Positions 51,801 through 60,803 of a DNA stretch of 64,000 nt are shown here, piece after piece. Position 1 is the stretch's first letter, and each line of letters opens with the position of its first letter. Position numbers and translations under genes: made by a program. The stretch comes from Hymenobacter chitinivorans DSM 11115 (GTDB lineage: Bacteria; Bacteroidota; Bacteroidia; Cytophagales; Hymenobacteraceae), in contig NZ_PGFA01000004.1 of assembly GCF_002797555.1 (NCBI RefSeq), positions 372,001 to 436,000 on the forward strand, given 5' to 3'. Under the pieces are notes generated by a model. It was not told the origin of the DNA and ran no database searches. It saw only the letters and a list, made by a program, of their open reading frames with translations.

Positions 51801-53333
51801 ATGAAAAATACGCTTCGCTTCTTGTTTCTGCTGGCGGCTCTGGCCTTCATCGGTATTCAGCAGCTTCTGGCCCAAACGCCTTCCACGGGCCAGCCCGTGG
51901 CCACTTCCACGCCCGTGCAGTATTCGCTGCAGCAGGCCATTGACTACGCCCTAAAGAACAAGTCGACGCTGCAGGCCACGCGCATCAACGAGCAGATTGC
52001 CGTGGCCCGGGTGGGCGAGATTCGCTCGGCCGGCCTGCCTCAGGTCAACGTGTCGGCGGCCCTGACCGACAACCTGAAGCTGCAGAAGTCCCTGGTCGAT
52101 TTCGGCGCCTTTGCCGGCGGCCCCGGTACCCTGAACGGCACCACCCTCACCCAGGAGCAGCTGGCCCGGGTGCAGCGCGGCGAAACCGTAACCCTGACCC
52201 CGGCCTACACGCCCGTGCCCGCCACGGGCCCTCAGCCCCTGGCTTTCGGTCTGCAGTACGCCGGCAACGCCGCCGCTTCGGCTTCGCAGATGCTCTTCAA
52301 CGGTTCCTACCTGCTGGGCCTCAAAGCCGCCAACGTTTATAAGGAGCTGTCGGTAAAGCAAACCCAGCAAAGCGAAATTGACGTGGTGGAGCAGGTGTCG
52401 AAAGCTTACTACAGCACGCTGGTAGCCCGCGAGCGGCTGGCCCTGCTCTCGCGCAACGTGCAGCGCCTCGACACGCTGCTCTACCAGACCAAGCAAACTT
52501 ATAAGGAAGGCTTCGTGGAAAAGCTCGACGTGGACCGCCTGCAGGTGCAGGTCAACAACCTCAAGATCGAGCAGCAGAACGCCCAGCGCCTCATCGACCT
52601 GAGCGTGGCCCTGCTCAAATTCCAGATGGGCCTCGACCAGCGCCAGCCCGTGGAGCTCACCGACCGCCTCGACGAGGCCGTCATTGAAGCCGAGCGGGGC
52701 AGCCTGATCAACCTCAGCGACGCCTTCAACTACAGCAACCGCATCGAGTACTCGGTGCTCGAAACCCAGCGCGACCTAGCCGTGCTCGACGTGCGCAACC
52801 GCCGCTCGGGCTACCTGCCCACGCTCAACCTGGTGGGAGCCTATGGCTTCACCGGCTCGGACAACACCTTCGGGGGCCTGATGGAGTTTCGCGGCCCCAA
52901 CTCGGTGAGCGAGAAAGGCTTTATCAACCAGAACTGGTTTGGCTTCGGCAACATTGGCCTGCAGCTCAACATTCCGGTGTTCGACGGCTTCCGCAAGAAG
53001 TACAGCATCGAGCAGGGCAAGCTGGCCGTGGAGCAGGTCAACAAGGGCTTTACCACCCTGCAACAAAGCATCGACTTGCAGCGGGCCCAAACCACCACGA
53101 CCCTGCAAAACACGCTGGCCGTGCTCGGCAACCAGAAAGCCAACCTGGAACTGGCTACCAACGTGGCCCGCGTCGCCAAAATCAAGTTCCAGGAGGGCGT
53201 CGGCTCCAACCTGGAGGTTATTACGGCCGAAACCGACCTGCGCCAGGCCCAGACCAACTACTACGCGGCCCTCTACGACGCGCTGGTGGCCAAAGTCGAC
53301 TACGGCAAGGCGGCCGGTACCCTGGGCCGCTAA
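51801..53333 (+). CDS. TolC-like outer membrane efflux protein
   Basis: 510 residues with signal peptide (to about 25, LLAQ). Two outer membrane factor repeats are visible, the first opening SLQQAIDYALKNKSTLQA near 46 and the second in the C-terminal half (YGFTGSD, GLQLNIPVFDGFRKK near 390-400). Ends with the helical LEVITAETDLRQAQTNYYAA. It forms the outer channel for the pump encoded next. Confidence 0.94.
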   Translation: MKNTLRFLFLLAALAFIGIQQLLAQTPSTGQPVATSTPVQYSLQQAIDYALKNKSTLQATRINEQIAVARVGEIRSAGLPQVNVSAALTDNLKLQKSLVDFGAFAGGPGTLNGTTLTQEQLARVQRGETVTLTPAYTPVPATGPQPLAFGLQYAGNAAASASQMLFNGSYLLGLKAANVYKELSVKQTQQSEIDVVEQVSKAYYSTLVARERLALLSRNVQRLDTLLYQTKQTYKEGFVEKLDVDRLQVQVNNLKIEQQNAQRLIDLSVALLKFQMGLDQRQPVELTDRLDEAVIEAERGSLINLSDAFNYSNRIEYSVLETQRDLAVLDVRNRRSGYLPTLNLVGAYGFTGSDNTFGGLMEFRGPNSVSEKGFINQNWFGFGNIGLQLNIPVFDGFRKKYSIEQGKLAVEQVNKGFTTLQQSIDLQRAQTTTTLQNTLAVLGNQKANLELATNVARVAKIKFQEGVGSNLEVITAETDLRQAQTNYYAALYDALVAKVDYGKAAGTLGR

Positions 53334-53420
53334 TTGCTCGTGTTTATGTTCTTCTCCCTTCAGAAACTTCCTTCCTTTTCGGCTAGCCTGCCCGGCAGGT
53401 TTGCCCATAGCTTCACTACC

Positions 53421-54542
53421 ATGAAATACACTACTTCTGCGGCCGTGCTGGCAATGGCTTTTCTGGCTTCCTGCGGTGGCAAGCAAGACCCGGCCGCCGA
53501 GCTGGCTAAGCTGAAAAAAGAGCAGGCCGCCAACCAGGCCAAAATTACCGAACTGGAAGCCAAAGCCGGGGCCAGCGGCGCCGATAAGACGGAAGTAAAA
53601 TCGACGCCCGTTAGCGTTATCAAAGTGGCGCCCGAGAGCTTCAAGAGCTACCTCGAAGTGCAGGGCCGCGTTGATTTCGACGAAAATGCCAACGTGTCGC
53701 CCCGCGTGCCGGGCGTGCTGACCAGCATCCGGGTGCAGCGTGGTGACCGGGTCGGCAAAGGCCAGGTGCTGGCCACCCAGGACGCCTCGGTGCTCGAGTC
53801 GGGCATTGCCGAGCTGCGCACCCGCCTCGATCTGGCCCGCATCGTGTACGAAAAGCAGGACCGCCTCTGGAAACAGCAGATCGGTACCGAAATTCAGTAC
53901 CTGCAGGCCAAAAACAATTACGACGCGCTGCAGCGCAGCCTGGCGACCCAGCAGCGGCAGCGGGCCCAGTACAACGTGGTAGCGCCCTTTAGCGGCGTCG
54001 TCGACGATGTGCCGGCCAAAGTAGGGGAGAACGGTGCCCCCGGCGTGCCGGTGGTGCGCCTGCTCAGCGGCAGCGGCGGCAAAATCATTGCCGACATCTC
54101 CGAAGCCTACGCCAACCAGATCAAAGTCGGCGACCAGGCCCTGATCAACATCGGTGACCTGGGCCGGGAAGACGTGCCGGCTTCGGTGCGCGTGGTCAGC
54201 CGCACGATTAACCCCACGAGCCGCACCTTCTCGGTGGAATTCCGGTTGAATAAGGCCGTGCCCGAGCTGCGCCCCAACATGGTAGCCACCGTGCGCATCC
54301 AGAACTACACCCGCGCCAACGCCATGGTATTGCCCGTGGACCTGGTGCAGAAGGATGAACAAAACAGCTACGTGTTTGTGGTCGAGCAGAAGGACGGCCA
54401 GAAAGTGGCCGGCAAGCGCGTCATCAAGACCGGCGCTACTTACAACGGTAAAATTGAAGTGACCCAGGGCCTGACGGCCAACGACCAGGTGATTTCCGCC
54501 GGGTATCAGAATCTGAACGAAGGACAGGTAGTAAACCTGTAA
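53421..54542 (+). CDS. RND efflux periplasmic adaptor (membrane fusion protein)
   Basis: 373 residues from ATG 53421. Lipoprotein signal with LASC, Cys18. A coiled coil at about 25-50 (LAKLKKEQAANQAKITELEA) is followed by the lipoyl halves: RVPGVLTSIRVQRGDRVGKGQ near 95 and VVAPFSGVVDDVPAKVGE near 190. Then the beta-barrel domain. It links the RND pump to the TolC-like channel. Confidence 0.94.
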   Translation: MKYTTSAAVLAMAFLASCGGKQDPAAELAKLKKEQAANQAKITELEAKAGASGADKTEVKSTPVSVIKVAPESFKSYLEVQGRVDFDENANVSPRVPGVLTSIRVQRGDRVGKGQVLATQDASVLESGIAELRTRLDLARIVYEKQDRLWKQQIGTEIQYLQAKNNYDALQRSLATQQRQRAQYNVVAPFSGVVDDVPAKVGENGAPGVPVVRLLSGSGGKIIADISEAYANQIKVGDQALINIGDLGREDVPASVRVVSRTINPTSRTFSVEFRLNKAVPELRPNMVATVRIQNYTRANAMVLPVDLVQKDEQNSYVFVVEQKDGQKVAGKRVIKTGATYNGKIEVTQGLTANDQVISAGYQNLNEGQVVNL

Positions 54543-54618
54543 CGCCCCGGGAGGCGGGCCGGCTGCCCGCCCCCGGTGCCCCTAGCATTATCCTACCACA
54601 TTTAACTGCCCATCCGCC

Positions 54619-57600
54619 ATGCAGGACGTGGAAAAAGAGTTCGGACCAACCAGTTGGTCCATCAATAATAAAACGAGTATCTACATCATCACGGTGCTGC
54701 TGTGCGTGGCGGGGATTTTTGCCTACATCAAGCTGGGCAAGGAGAAATTCCCCGACATCGTCATTCCCCGCATCATCGTGGCCACGGTGTACCCCGGCAC
54801 CTCGCCGGCCGACATCGAAAACCTGGTGACCCGCCAGCTCGAGAAAGAAATCAAGAGCGTGAACGGGGTGAAGAAAATCAACTCCACCTCCAACCAGGAC
54901 TATTGCATTCTGGACGTCGAGTTTAACTCCGGCGTGGACGTGCAGTACGCCAAGCAGCTCATCAAGGACGCCGTCGATAAGGCCGCTACCGAGCTGCCCA
55001 ACGACCTGCCCACCGCCCCCACGGTGAAGGAGGTAAACATTTCGGAGCAGCCGATTATGTACGTCAACCTCAGCGGCAACCTGCCCGCCGCCCAGCTCAA
55101 AAAGCTGGCCGACGACTTCCAGGACAAGATTGAGGCCCTGCCCGAAATTACCCGCGTCGACATCATCGGCGCCCTCGACCAGCAGGTGAACGTGGACGTG
55201 GACCTGAACAAGCTGCGGGCCTCGCGCCTGGGCTTTTCCGACATCAGCCGCGCCATCGGCGGGGAAAACCTCACCGTCTCGGGCGGCTCCATCGACGTGG
55301 GGCAGCAGAAGCGCGCCGTGCGCGTGGCCGGGCAGTACGCCCGCGCCGCCGACATTGCCGACATCCAGATCAAAAACCTGAACGGGCAGGCCATTCGCCT
55401 CGGTGACATTGCCACCGTGGAAGACGGCTTCAAGGACCGCGAATCGTTTGCCCGCCTCGACGGCAAGCCCGCCGTTACCCTGAACGTGGTAAAGCGCCAG
55501 GGCGAAAACCTGATTGACGCCTCCGACAAAATCAAGGCCCTGGTAAAGGAGTCCGAAAAGACCCTGCCCAAGGAGCTGAAAGTCACCATCACCGGTGACA
55601 CGTCGAACGACACCCGCGTTACGCTGCACGATTTGATCAACACCATCATCATCGGCTTCCTGCTGGTTACCTTCATTCTGCTCTTCTTCATGGGCACCAC
55701 CAACGCTATGTTCGTGGGCTTGTCGGTACCGATTTCGATGTTCCTGGCCTTTTTGATTATCCCGGGCTTCGACTTCTCGCTCAACATGATTGTGCTCTTC
55801 GCCTTCCTGCTGGCGCTGGGTATCGTGGTGGATGACGCCATTGTGGTAATCGAAAACACCCACCGCCTGCTGCACGAGCACCCGGATTTGAGCACGCCCA
55901 ACGCCGCCAAATTCGCGGCCGGTGAGGTATTCGTGCCGGTGTTGGCTGGTACCCTGACCACGGTAGCACCCTTCGTGCCGCTGCTGTTCTGGCCCGGCAT
56001 CGTGGGCTCGTTTATGTACTACCTGCCCGTCACGCTGATTATCACGCTGATGTCGTCCCTGGTGGTGGCCTTCATCATGAACCCCGTGTTTGCCGTGAGC
56101 TTCATGCAGCGCGAGGAGCACTTCGAAGACGACCTGCACAGCCGCCCAAAGCTGACCCGTGGCTTCGTTATTACGGAAGTAATCCTGGTGGCCCTGGGTA
56201 TCATCTTCAACGTGGTGGCCCTGGGCGCTGATAAGCCCGTGGCACCCATCGAAGGCGGGGAGGCCAGCGGCTTGCTGGGTCACTTCCTCGGTAACCTGAG
56301 CCTGGCTTTGGCCGCCTTCATTGCCCTCGACAAGTTTGTGCTCGTCAAGGTCATTGCCTGGTTCCAGACCCGCGCCCTGCCCCGCTTCCAGAACGGCTAC
56401 GCCAACCTGGTGCGCTGGTCTATCGGCCACCCGGTCCTGGTGATGGTTGGCGTCTTTATTCTCTTCATCGGCTCCTTTGTTGCCATCGGCATGCGTGGCC
56501 CCAAGGTGGACTTCTTCCCCAAAGGCGACCCTAAGTTTATCTACACCTACCTGCGGATGCCCGTTGGTACCCGCGTAGAAGTGACCGACTCGGTGACGCG
56601 CGTCCTTGAAAAGCGGATCTATGGCGTTATCGGCAACAATAACCCCGACGTCGAATCGGTGATTACCAACGTGGCCATCGGCGCCGGCGACCCTTCCGAA
56701 GCTACGGCCTCGGGCGTGTCGCAGTCGCACATGGGTAAGGTGGGCGTGGCCTTCAAGGAGCTCAGCGACCGGACCGGCCCCGCCACGAGCACCTACATGG
56801 ACAAAATCCGGGAGGTGGTGAAAGGCATTCCCGGCGCCGAAGTATCGGTGGATCAGGAAGCCAGCGGCCCGCCCCAGCAGAAGCCCATTGCCATCGAAGT
56901 AAGCGGCGACGACTACCCGACGCTGGCTAAGCTCTCGAAGAAAGTAGAGCGCTACGTGGATTCGCTGCGCATTGCCGGTATCGAGGATCTGCGCTCCAAC
57001 CTGGAAGACCGCAACCCCGAAATTGCCGTCAACATCGACCGGACTCGTGCCAACCGTGAGGGTATCAGCACGGGCCAGATTGGCCTGGAAGTTCGGACGG
57101 CCATTTACGGCTCGGAAGCCAGCAAATTCAAGACTCCCGATGACGAGTACCCGATTCAGGTGCGCTACGCCAAGCCTTACCGCGAAGACGTGGACGCCGT
57201 GGTAAACGCCCCGCTGACCTTCCGCGACGCCACCGGCCAGGTGCGCCAGGTGCCCATTTCGGCCATTGCCGACGTGACCTACGGCTCGACCTACGGCGGT
57301 ATCAAACGCAAGGACACCAAGCGAGTCATTACCATCTCCTCGAACGTGCTCAACGGCTTTACCGGCCCCGACGTGGCCGCCCAGGTCAAGCAGGCGCTGA
57401 CGTCTTTCCCCACGCCGGCTGGCTACAACATCAAGATGGGCGGTGCCGAGGAAGACCAGAAGGAAACCACGGACTTCCTGCCCATGGCGGGTCTGGGCGC
57501 TCTGGCCCTCATCTTCCTGATTCTGGTGATGCAGTTCAACTCGTTCAGCAAGCCGCTCATCATCCTCTCGGAGGTCCTGTTCTCCATTGCGGGCGTGTTC

Positions 57601-58107
57601 TGGGGCCTGGCCATTACGGGCATGAACATTAGTATCGTAATGACGGGCGTGGGTATCATTGCCCTGGCCGGTATCGTGGTGAAAAACGGGATTCTGCTCG
57701 TCGAATTCACCGATATTCTGCGGGCCCAGGGCATGCCGCTGCGCGAAGCCATTGTACTGGCCGGCCGCACCCGTCTGAACCCGGTAATCCTGACGGCTAC
57801 GGCCGCCACGCTGGGTCTGATTCCGCTGGCTATTGGTCTGAACATCGACTTCTACGAGCTGTTTGCTTCCGGCAATGCCCACTTCTTCATCGGCGGTGAG
57901 TCCGTTACCTTCTGGGGCCCCTTGGCCTGGACCATCATTTTCGGCCTAGTGTTTGCCACGGGTATTACCCTTCTGGTTGTGCCGGTCATGTACCTGATCA
58001 GCGAAAAGCTGCGGGAAAAAATAACCGGCCGCTCGGCAGACAACTTTGCAACCCATTCGACTGAAACGGACTCTCCAGTGCGGAGAGAAGTGTTGGCCGA
58101 AGCGTAA
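54619..58107 (+). CDS. RND-family efflux permease (HAE1-like)
   Basis: 1162 residues, about 100 longer than usual pumps. The N-terminal membrane helix, porter domains and the proton relay Asp pair in VDDAIVVIENTHRL near 405 are standard. An insertion near 510-590 carries two hydrophobic segments (VITEVILVALGIIFNVVALG, and ALAAFIALDKFVLVKVIAWF) where most pumps have only an amphipathic helix. Porter loops have FPDIVIPRIIVATVYPGTSP near 52. Substrate range cannot be told, but the protein resembles multidrug rather than metal pumps. Confidence 0.94.
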   Translation: MQDVEKEFGPTSWSINNKTSIYIITVLLCVAGIFAYIKLGKEKFPDIVIPRIIVATVYPGTSPADIENLVTRQLEKEIKSVNGVKKINSTSNQDYCILDVEFNSGVDVQYAKQLIKDAVDKAATELPNDLPTAPTVKEVNISEQPIMYVNLSGNLPAAQLKKLADDFQDKIEALPEITRVDIIGALDQQVNVDVDLNKLRASRLGFSDISRAIGGENLTVSGGSIDVGQQKRAVRVAGQYARAADIADIQIKNLNGQAIRLGDIATVEDGFKDRESFARLDGKPAVTLNVVKRQGENLIDASDKIKALVKESEKTLPKELKVTITGDTSNDTRVTLHDLINTIIIGFLLVTFILLFFMGTTNAMFVGLSVPISMFLAFLIIPGFDFSLNMIVLFAFLLALGIVVDDAIVVIENTHRLLHEHPDLSTPNAAKFAAGEVFVPVLAGTLTTVAPFVPLLFWPGIVGSFMYYLPVTLIITLMSSLVVAFIMNPVFAVSFMQREEHFEDDLHSRPKLTRGFVITEVILVALGIIFNVVALGADKPVAPIEGGEASGLLGHFLGNLSLALAAFIALDKFVLVKVIAWFQTRALPRFQNGYANLVRWSIGHPVLVMVGVFILFIGSFVAIGMRGPKVDFFPKGDPKFIYTYLRMPVGTRVEVTDSVTRVLEKRIYGVIGNNNPDVESVITNVAIGAGDPSEATASGVSQSHMGKVGVAFKELSDRTGPATSTYMDKIREVVKGIPGAEVSVDQEASGPPQQKPIAIEVSGDDYPTLAKLSKKVERYVDSLRIAGIEDLRSNLEDRNPEIAVNIDRTRANREGISTGQIGLEVRTAIYGSEASKFKTPDDEYPIQVRYAKPYREDVDAVVNAPLTFRDATGQVRQVPISAIADVTYGSTYGGIKRKDTKRVITISSNVLNGFTGPDVAAQVKQALTSFPTPAGYNIKMGGAEEDQKETTDFLPMAGLGALALIFLILVMQFNSFSKPLIILSEVLFSIAGVFWGLAITGMNISIVMTGVGIIALAGIVVKNGILLVEFTDILRAQGMPLREAIVLAGRTRLNPVILTATAATLGLIPLAIGLNIDFYELFASGNAHFFIGGESVTFWGPLAWTIIFGLVFATGITLLVVPVMYLISEKLREKITGRSADNFATHSTETDSPVRREVLAEA

Positions 58108-58154
58108 CCTACATTCTCGGCCCCCCTTAACTTTTTGGTTCAACGTCGTTTCTT

Positions 58155-58427
58155 ATGCGTTCTTCAACGACTTCCGCCCCCAAATCCATTCAGCAGCAGG
58201 TGCTGCGCATTATCAGCAAGCGTAAAGCCATCAAACCAACTCGCTTGCGCGTGAGCAGCAACCTGAGCCGGGAACTGGGCTTCGACACGGTAGATGTCGT
58301 GGATATCATCCTCGAGATTGAGCGTAACTTCCACATCACCATTCCCGATGAAGTGCCCCTGAGCACCGTCGGCGACTTTGTGACCTACGTGGCCACGCAC
58401 ACGCCCTCCCACGACTGGGCCGCGTAG
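58155..58427 (+). CDS. Acyl carrier protein-like protein lacking the carrier serine
   Basis: 90 residues with the helix pattern of acyl carrier protein: helix I QQQVLRIISKRKAI, then LSRELGFDTVDVVDIILEIE where canonical proteins have GADSLDTVELVMALE, and FHITIPDEVPLSTVGDFVTYV. At the attachment position there is Thr45 in FDTVD instead of Ser, so it probably cannot carry phosphopantetheine. It follows the RND operon by 47 bp. Could be a regulatory or scaffold relative of AcpP. A terminator follows at 58452. Confidence 0.85.
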   Translation: MRSSTTSAPKSIQQQVLRIISKRKAIKPTRLRVSSNLSRELGFDTVDVVDIILEIERNFHITIPDEVPLSTVGDFVTYVATHTPSHDWAA

Positions 58428-58451
58428 CCGCTACGCTCCGTGTCATAACAT

Positions 58452-58488
58452 AAAAAAGGCTCCCAACCTGCGTTGGGAGCCTTTTTTT
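58452..58488. terminator. Bidirectional terminator after the ACP-like gene
   Basis: AAAAAAGGCTCCCAAC (58452-58467) pairs with GTTGGGAGCCTTTTTTT (58472-58488); it also serves the convergent DUF1232 gene. Confidence 0.93.
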
Positions 58489-58507
58489 GTACTGCTACCG
58501 CCGCCGC

Positions 58508-59326
58508 TTAGCGCACGTTGCCGCCGGTATCCAGGGCGCCGTCGTTGCCGTTGCGGCTGCTGTCGCCGCGGTTGGCAATATCATCGGCGTGGGGCTTCAC
58601 GTCGTTTTTAGGAGCGGGGTCGGTGGGGCCGGTCAGGCTGGGGTTGGGGTTGCTGCTGTCGGGGGAAGAAATGCCCGAGTCGGTGTCCGAAACCCGGCTG
58701 TTAGTGGGCTGGCCCAGGTCTACCTTACCGGCCCGCTTCGTCGACTCCGAGCTTTCCTGGCCGTGGGTGCTGTCCATCAGGGAAGCGTCCGAGGTCTGGT
58801 GCACGGAATGTTCAGGCTTGGGGCCGGAGTTGGCCGTGGTACCGTCCGAGGTTTGCATGGTCGTGGCCGGGCCGGGCTTGATGTCGGTAGCTTCGGTTAC
58901 TACAATCGGGCGGGTCCGTTCCCACTCCTTGAACTTGTCCATCTCACCGGTCAGGGTACTGGTGAACCAGGCCACCAGGGCCACGTCGTCGAGCAGGCCC
59001 AGCACCGGAATAAAGTCTGGAATCAGGTCAATGGGGCTCAGGAAGTAGATAACCACGGCCACGGCGGCAATGATGGTGGGCGTGGGCAGGCCCGTGTATT
59101 CGCCCGAAACCGAGGTCTTAATTAGGCGAAACAGGATTTGCAGGTTTTCCCAGGCTTCGTGGGCCATCGTACCCACGTCGTTCTTGTCACTGGCCTTCTG
59201 GTAGGCATCGTTCAGCAGCTGCTTGATGCGCGTGGGCCGTTTGATGTAGTCCTCGGCTTTGCCAAGGAATTTCTTGAAGAGCGGGGAGCCGGCAATGTCC
59301 GAGCCTTTGGGGTTATTTTTATCCAT
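58508..59326 (-). CDS. DUF1232 (YkvA family) protein with Ser/Asp-rich tail
   Basis: 272 residues from ATG 59326. A YkvA/DUF1232 core near 80-125 holds a hydrophobic helix and the motif SPIDLIPDFIPVLGLLDD. The last 135 residues are low-complexity, rich in Ser, Asp, Thr, Asn and Pro with net acidic charge, and look disordered. The core suggests a small membrane protein; its function is unknown. Longer reading frame upstream was excluded. Confidence 0.87.
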   Translation of the reverse strand: MDKNNPKGSDIAGSPLFKKFLGKAEDYIKRPTRIKQLLNDAYQKASDKNDVGTMAHEAWENLQILFRLIKTSVSGEYTGLPTPTIIAAVAVVIYFLSPIDLIPDFIPVLGLLDDVALVAWFTSTLTGEMDKFKEWERTRPIVVTEATDIKPGPATTMQTSDGTTANSGPKPEHSVHQTSDASLMDSTHGQESSESTKRAGKVDLGQPTNSRVSDTDSGISSPDSSNPNPSLTGPTDPAPKNDVKPHADDIANRGDSSRNGNDGALDTGGNVR

Positions 59327-59457
59327 GGGGGAGAGGGGTTGTAAAATTGGGGCCAAGCTACAAAATGGGCGCCTGACCATCACCGAATTACTATACATGC
59401 CCTAATACTGCTACGGCGCGAAATGGTTATTCTGGCCGGTAGCCAAGGCCAGAAACG

Positions 59458-59491
59458 ACAAAAGCCCCGTTCGGAGGAACGAGGCTTTTGT
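59458..59491. terminator. Terminator of the NlpC/P60 gene
   Basis: ACAAAAGCC (59458-59466) pairs with GGCTTTTGT (59483-59491), with inner CGTTC / GAACG pairs. Confidence 0.82.
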
Positions 59492-59514
59492 ATGATAGTA
59501 CGGTCGGCGGCCGG

Positions 59515-60126
59515 TTAGTTGAGGTCTACGCGGCCGGCGGCGTAGAAGTTGCGGTGGTAGTAAGCCTGATTCAGGGAGCTGATCATCACGCCGCCGTTGG
59601 TAGCCGAGTGGGCGAATTTGCCATCCTGCAAGTAGATACCCACGTGGTAGATGGGCTGACCGGGGCCGCGGCGGAAGAATACCAAATCCCCGCTCTGCAT
59701 CTCGTCTTTGCCCACGCGCTTCACCTTCTCAAACATCGAGCGGGAGCTGCGCTGCAGTGTAATGCCGTAAACTTCTTTGAAAACGCGGGTCACGAAGCCG
59801 GAGCAGTCAGTACCCGACTTGGAGTTGCTGCCGTAGCGGTAGGGGGTCCCGATCCAATCGGTGACGGTGCGGAGCAGGTTCTGGTCTTCGTTGTAGGTCA
59901 GCTTGAGGCCCAGGGTCTGGGAGTAGTAGCTGTAGGCGAGCGAGTCGCGGGAGGTAACGACAGAGTGATTTTCGTCACCATTGTCACCCGAGAAGTCGGG
60001 TAGCAAGGAGGCAGTGGCCACGATGGCGGCAGTGCCGGAGGTATTGGAAGATTCGGGAGCGTATTCGAAGAAGAAAGAGAGGGCCAGCGAGGCAGCGGCG
60101 AGGCAATACAGGATACTGTTTTTCAT
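59515..60126 (-). CDS. NlpC/P60 family peptidoglycan hydrolase
   Basis: 203 residues with an N-terminal signal or anchor (ILYCLAAASLALSFFF). The NlpC/P60 domain, about 85-200, has catalytic Cys in TDCSGFV near 108, His in YHVGIYL near 160 and the third polar residue near FAHSAT 171. Members cut the D-Glu to diamino acid bond in murein peptides. GTPYRYGSNSKSGTDCSGFV shows the normal family entry. Candidates for promoter were not found in the 314-bp gap upstream. Confidence 0.94.
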   Translation of the reverse strand: MKNSILYCLAAASLALSFFFEYAPESSNTSGTAAIVATASLLPDFSGDNGDENHSVVTSRDSLAYSYYSQTLGLKLTYNEDQNLLRTVTDWIGTPYRYGSNSKSGTDCSGFVTRVFKEVYGITLQRSSRSMFEKVKRVGKDEMQSGDLVFFRRGPGQPIYHVGIYLQDGKFAHSATNGGVMISSLNQAYYHRNFYAAGRVDLN

Positions 60127-60440
60127 TGTCCGTCGTAGGGTGGCAAAATCTCCGTTTCCGAGGTAGCAGGGAAGCCGAAGTACTTTGGTTTTTCGTGAGG
60201 TTTGGGTTCCTTAAACCACCGAAAAGAGAATCGATTGAAGAGGTAATCCGGGTTGAAAACAGACGGTTTCTGCTTTCCCCGTTTGTTAAAGCTAAGCCAT
60301 TAAATTTTAAACGTCCTAGTTTCTACCCCAAAATCGCCAAAAGTTCTTTATAAAGTATAATATATTATCAAAATAATAGTTGAGCTTGATGCAACTGCGC
60401 TACCAGAATAGGCGTATACTCGGCCCTCGGATTTTGCTCT
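60127..60440. other. AT-rich gene-free stretch
   Basis: No gene. It is clearly richer in A and T than its surroundings, above all at 60290-60385, and includes the near-palindrome TATAATATATTA at about 60355-60366. It should hold promoters for the two divergent genes, but none matches the consensus well. Confidence 0.5.
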
Positions 60441-60803
60441 ATGAACCTGCCTCGTATTGTTGAGAATTCGCCCCTGGCGCGCATTGCCCGCCACAAGCTC
60501 AAAGCGCATAGCGTGGCTATGGTGCTGGGCAACAGCATTCACCTGAGCGGGGCCACCCGGGAACAGTTTCTGACCGACCCCTACTGGGTGGCCCACGAGA
60601 TGGAGCACATCCGCCAGTTTCAGGAGCACGGGCGCCTGGGGTTTCTCTGGCGCTACCTCCGCGACTGGGTCAGGCACGGCTACTACAACATTCCCTTCGA
60701 AGTGCAGGCCCGTGAAGCCGCGGAGCGAAACGCCCCGCTCTACGCCCACGGCCTGCCCCTGCCCGGCCCCGACCAGCGCCACCCCACGCCGAAGGTGAGA
60801 TAG
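60441..60803 (+). CDS. Small HExxH-containing protein (DUF4157-like)
   Basis: 120 residues without signal peptide. The motif VAHEMEHIRQFQEHG near 52-66 is a zinc-peptidase-type HExxH, and the length and context around it (RYLRDWVRHGYYNIPFEVQAREAAE) resemble DUF4157-type proteins, where a downstream Glu could be the third ligand. The enzyme activity is not proven. Stop codon 60801-60803 overlaps the left arm of the nested inverted repeat. Confidence 0.72.
   Translation: MNLPRIVENSPLARIARHKLKAHSVAMVLGNSIHLSGATREQFLTDPYWVAHEMEHIRQFQEHGRLGFLWRYLRDWVRHGYYNIPFEVQAREAAERNAPLYAHGLPLPGPDQRHPTPKVR

Noticed and set aside
54436..57882. Long open frame on the minus strand opposite the RND pump
   Set aside because: The plus-strand frame is a full RND permease; the antisense frame is a by-product of GC-rich codon bias, and its translation shows no domain.
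60340..60385. Possible replication origin or plasmid-type AT-rich element
   Set aside because: No DnaA-type boxes or dnaA/parA genes nearby; probably just promoter-rich DNA.
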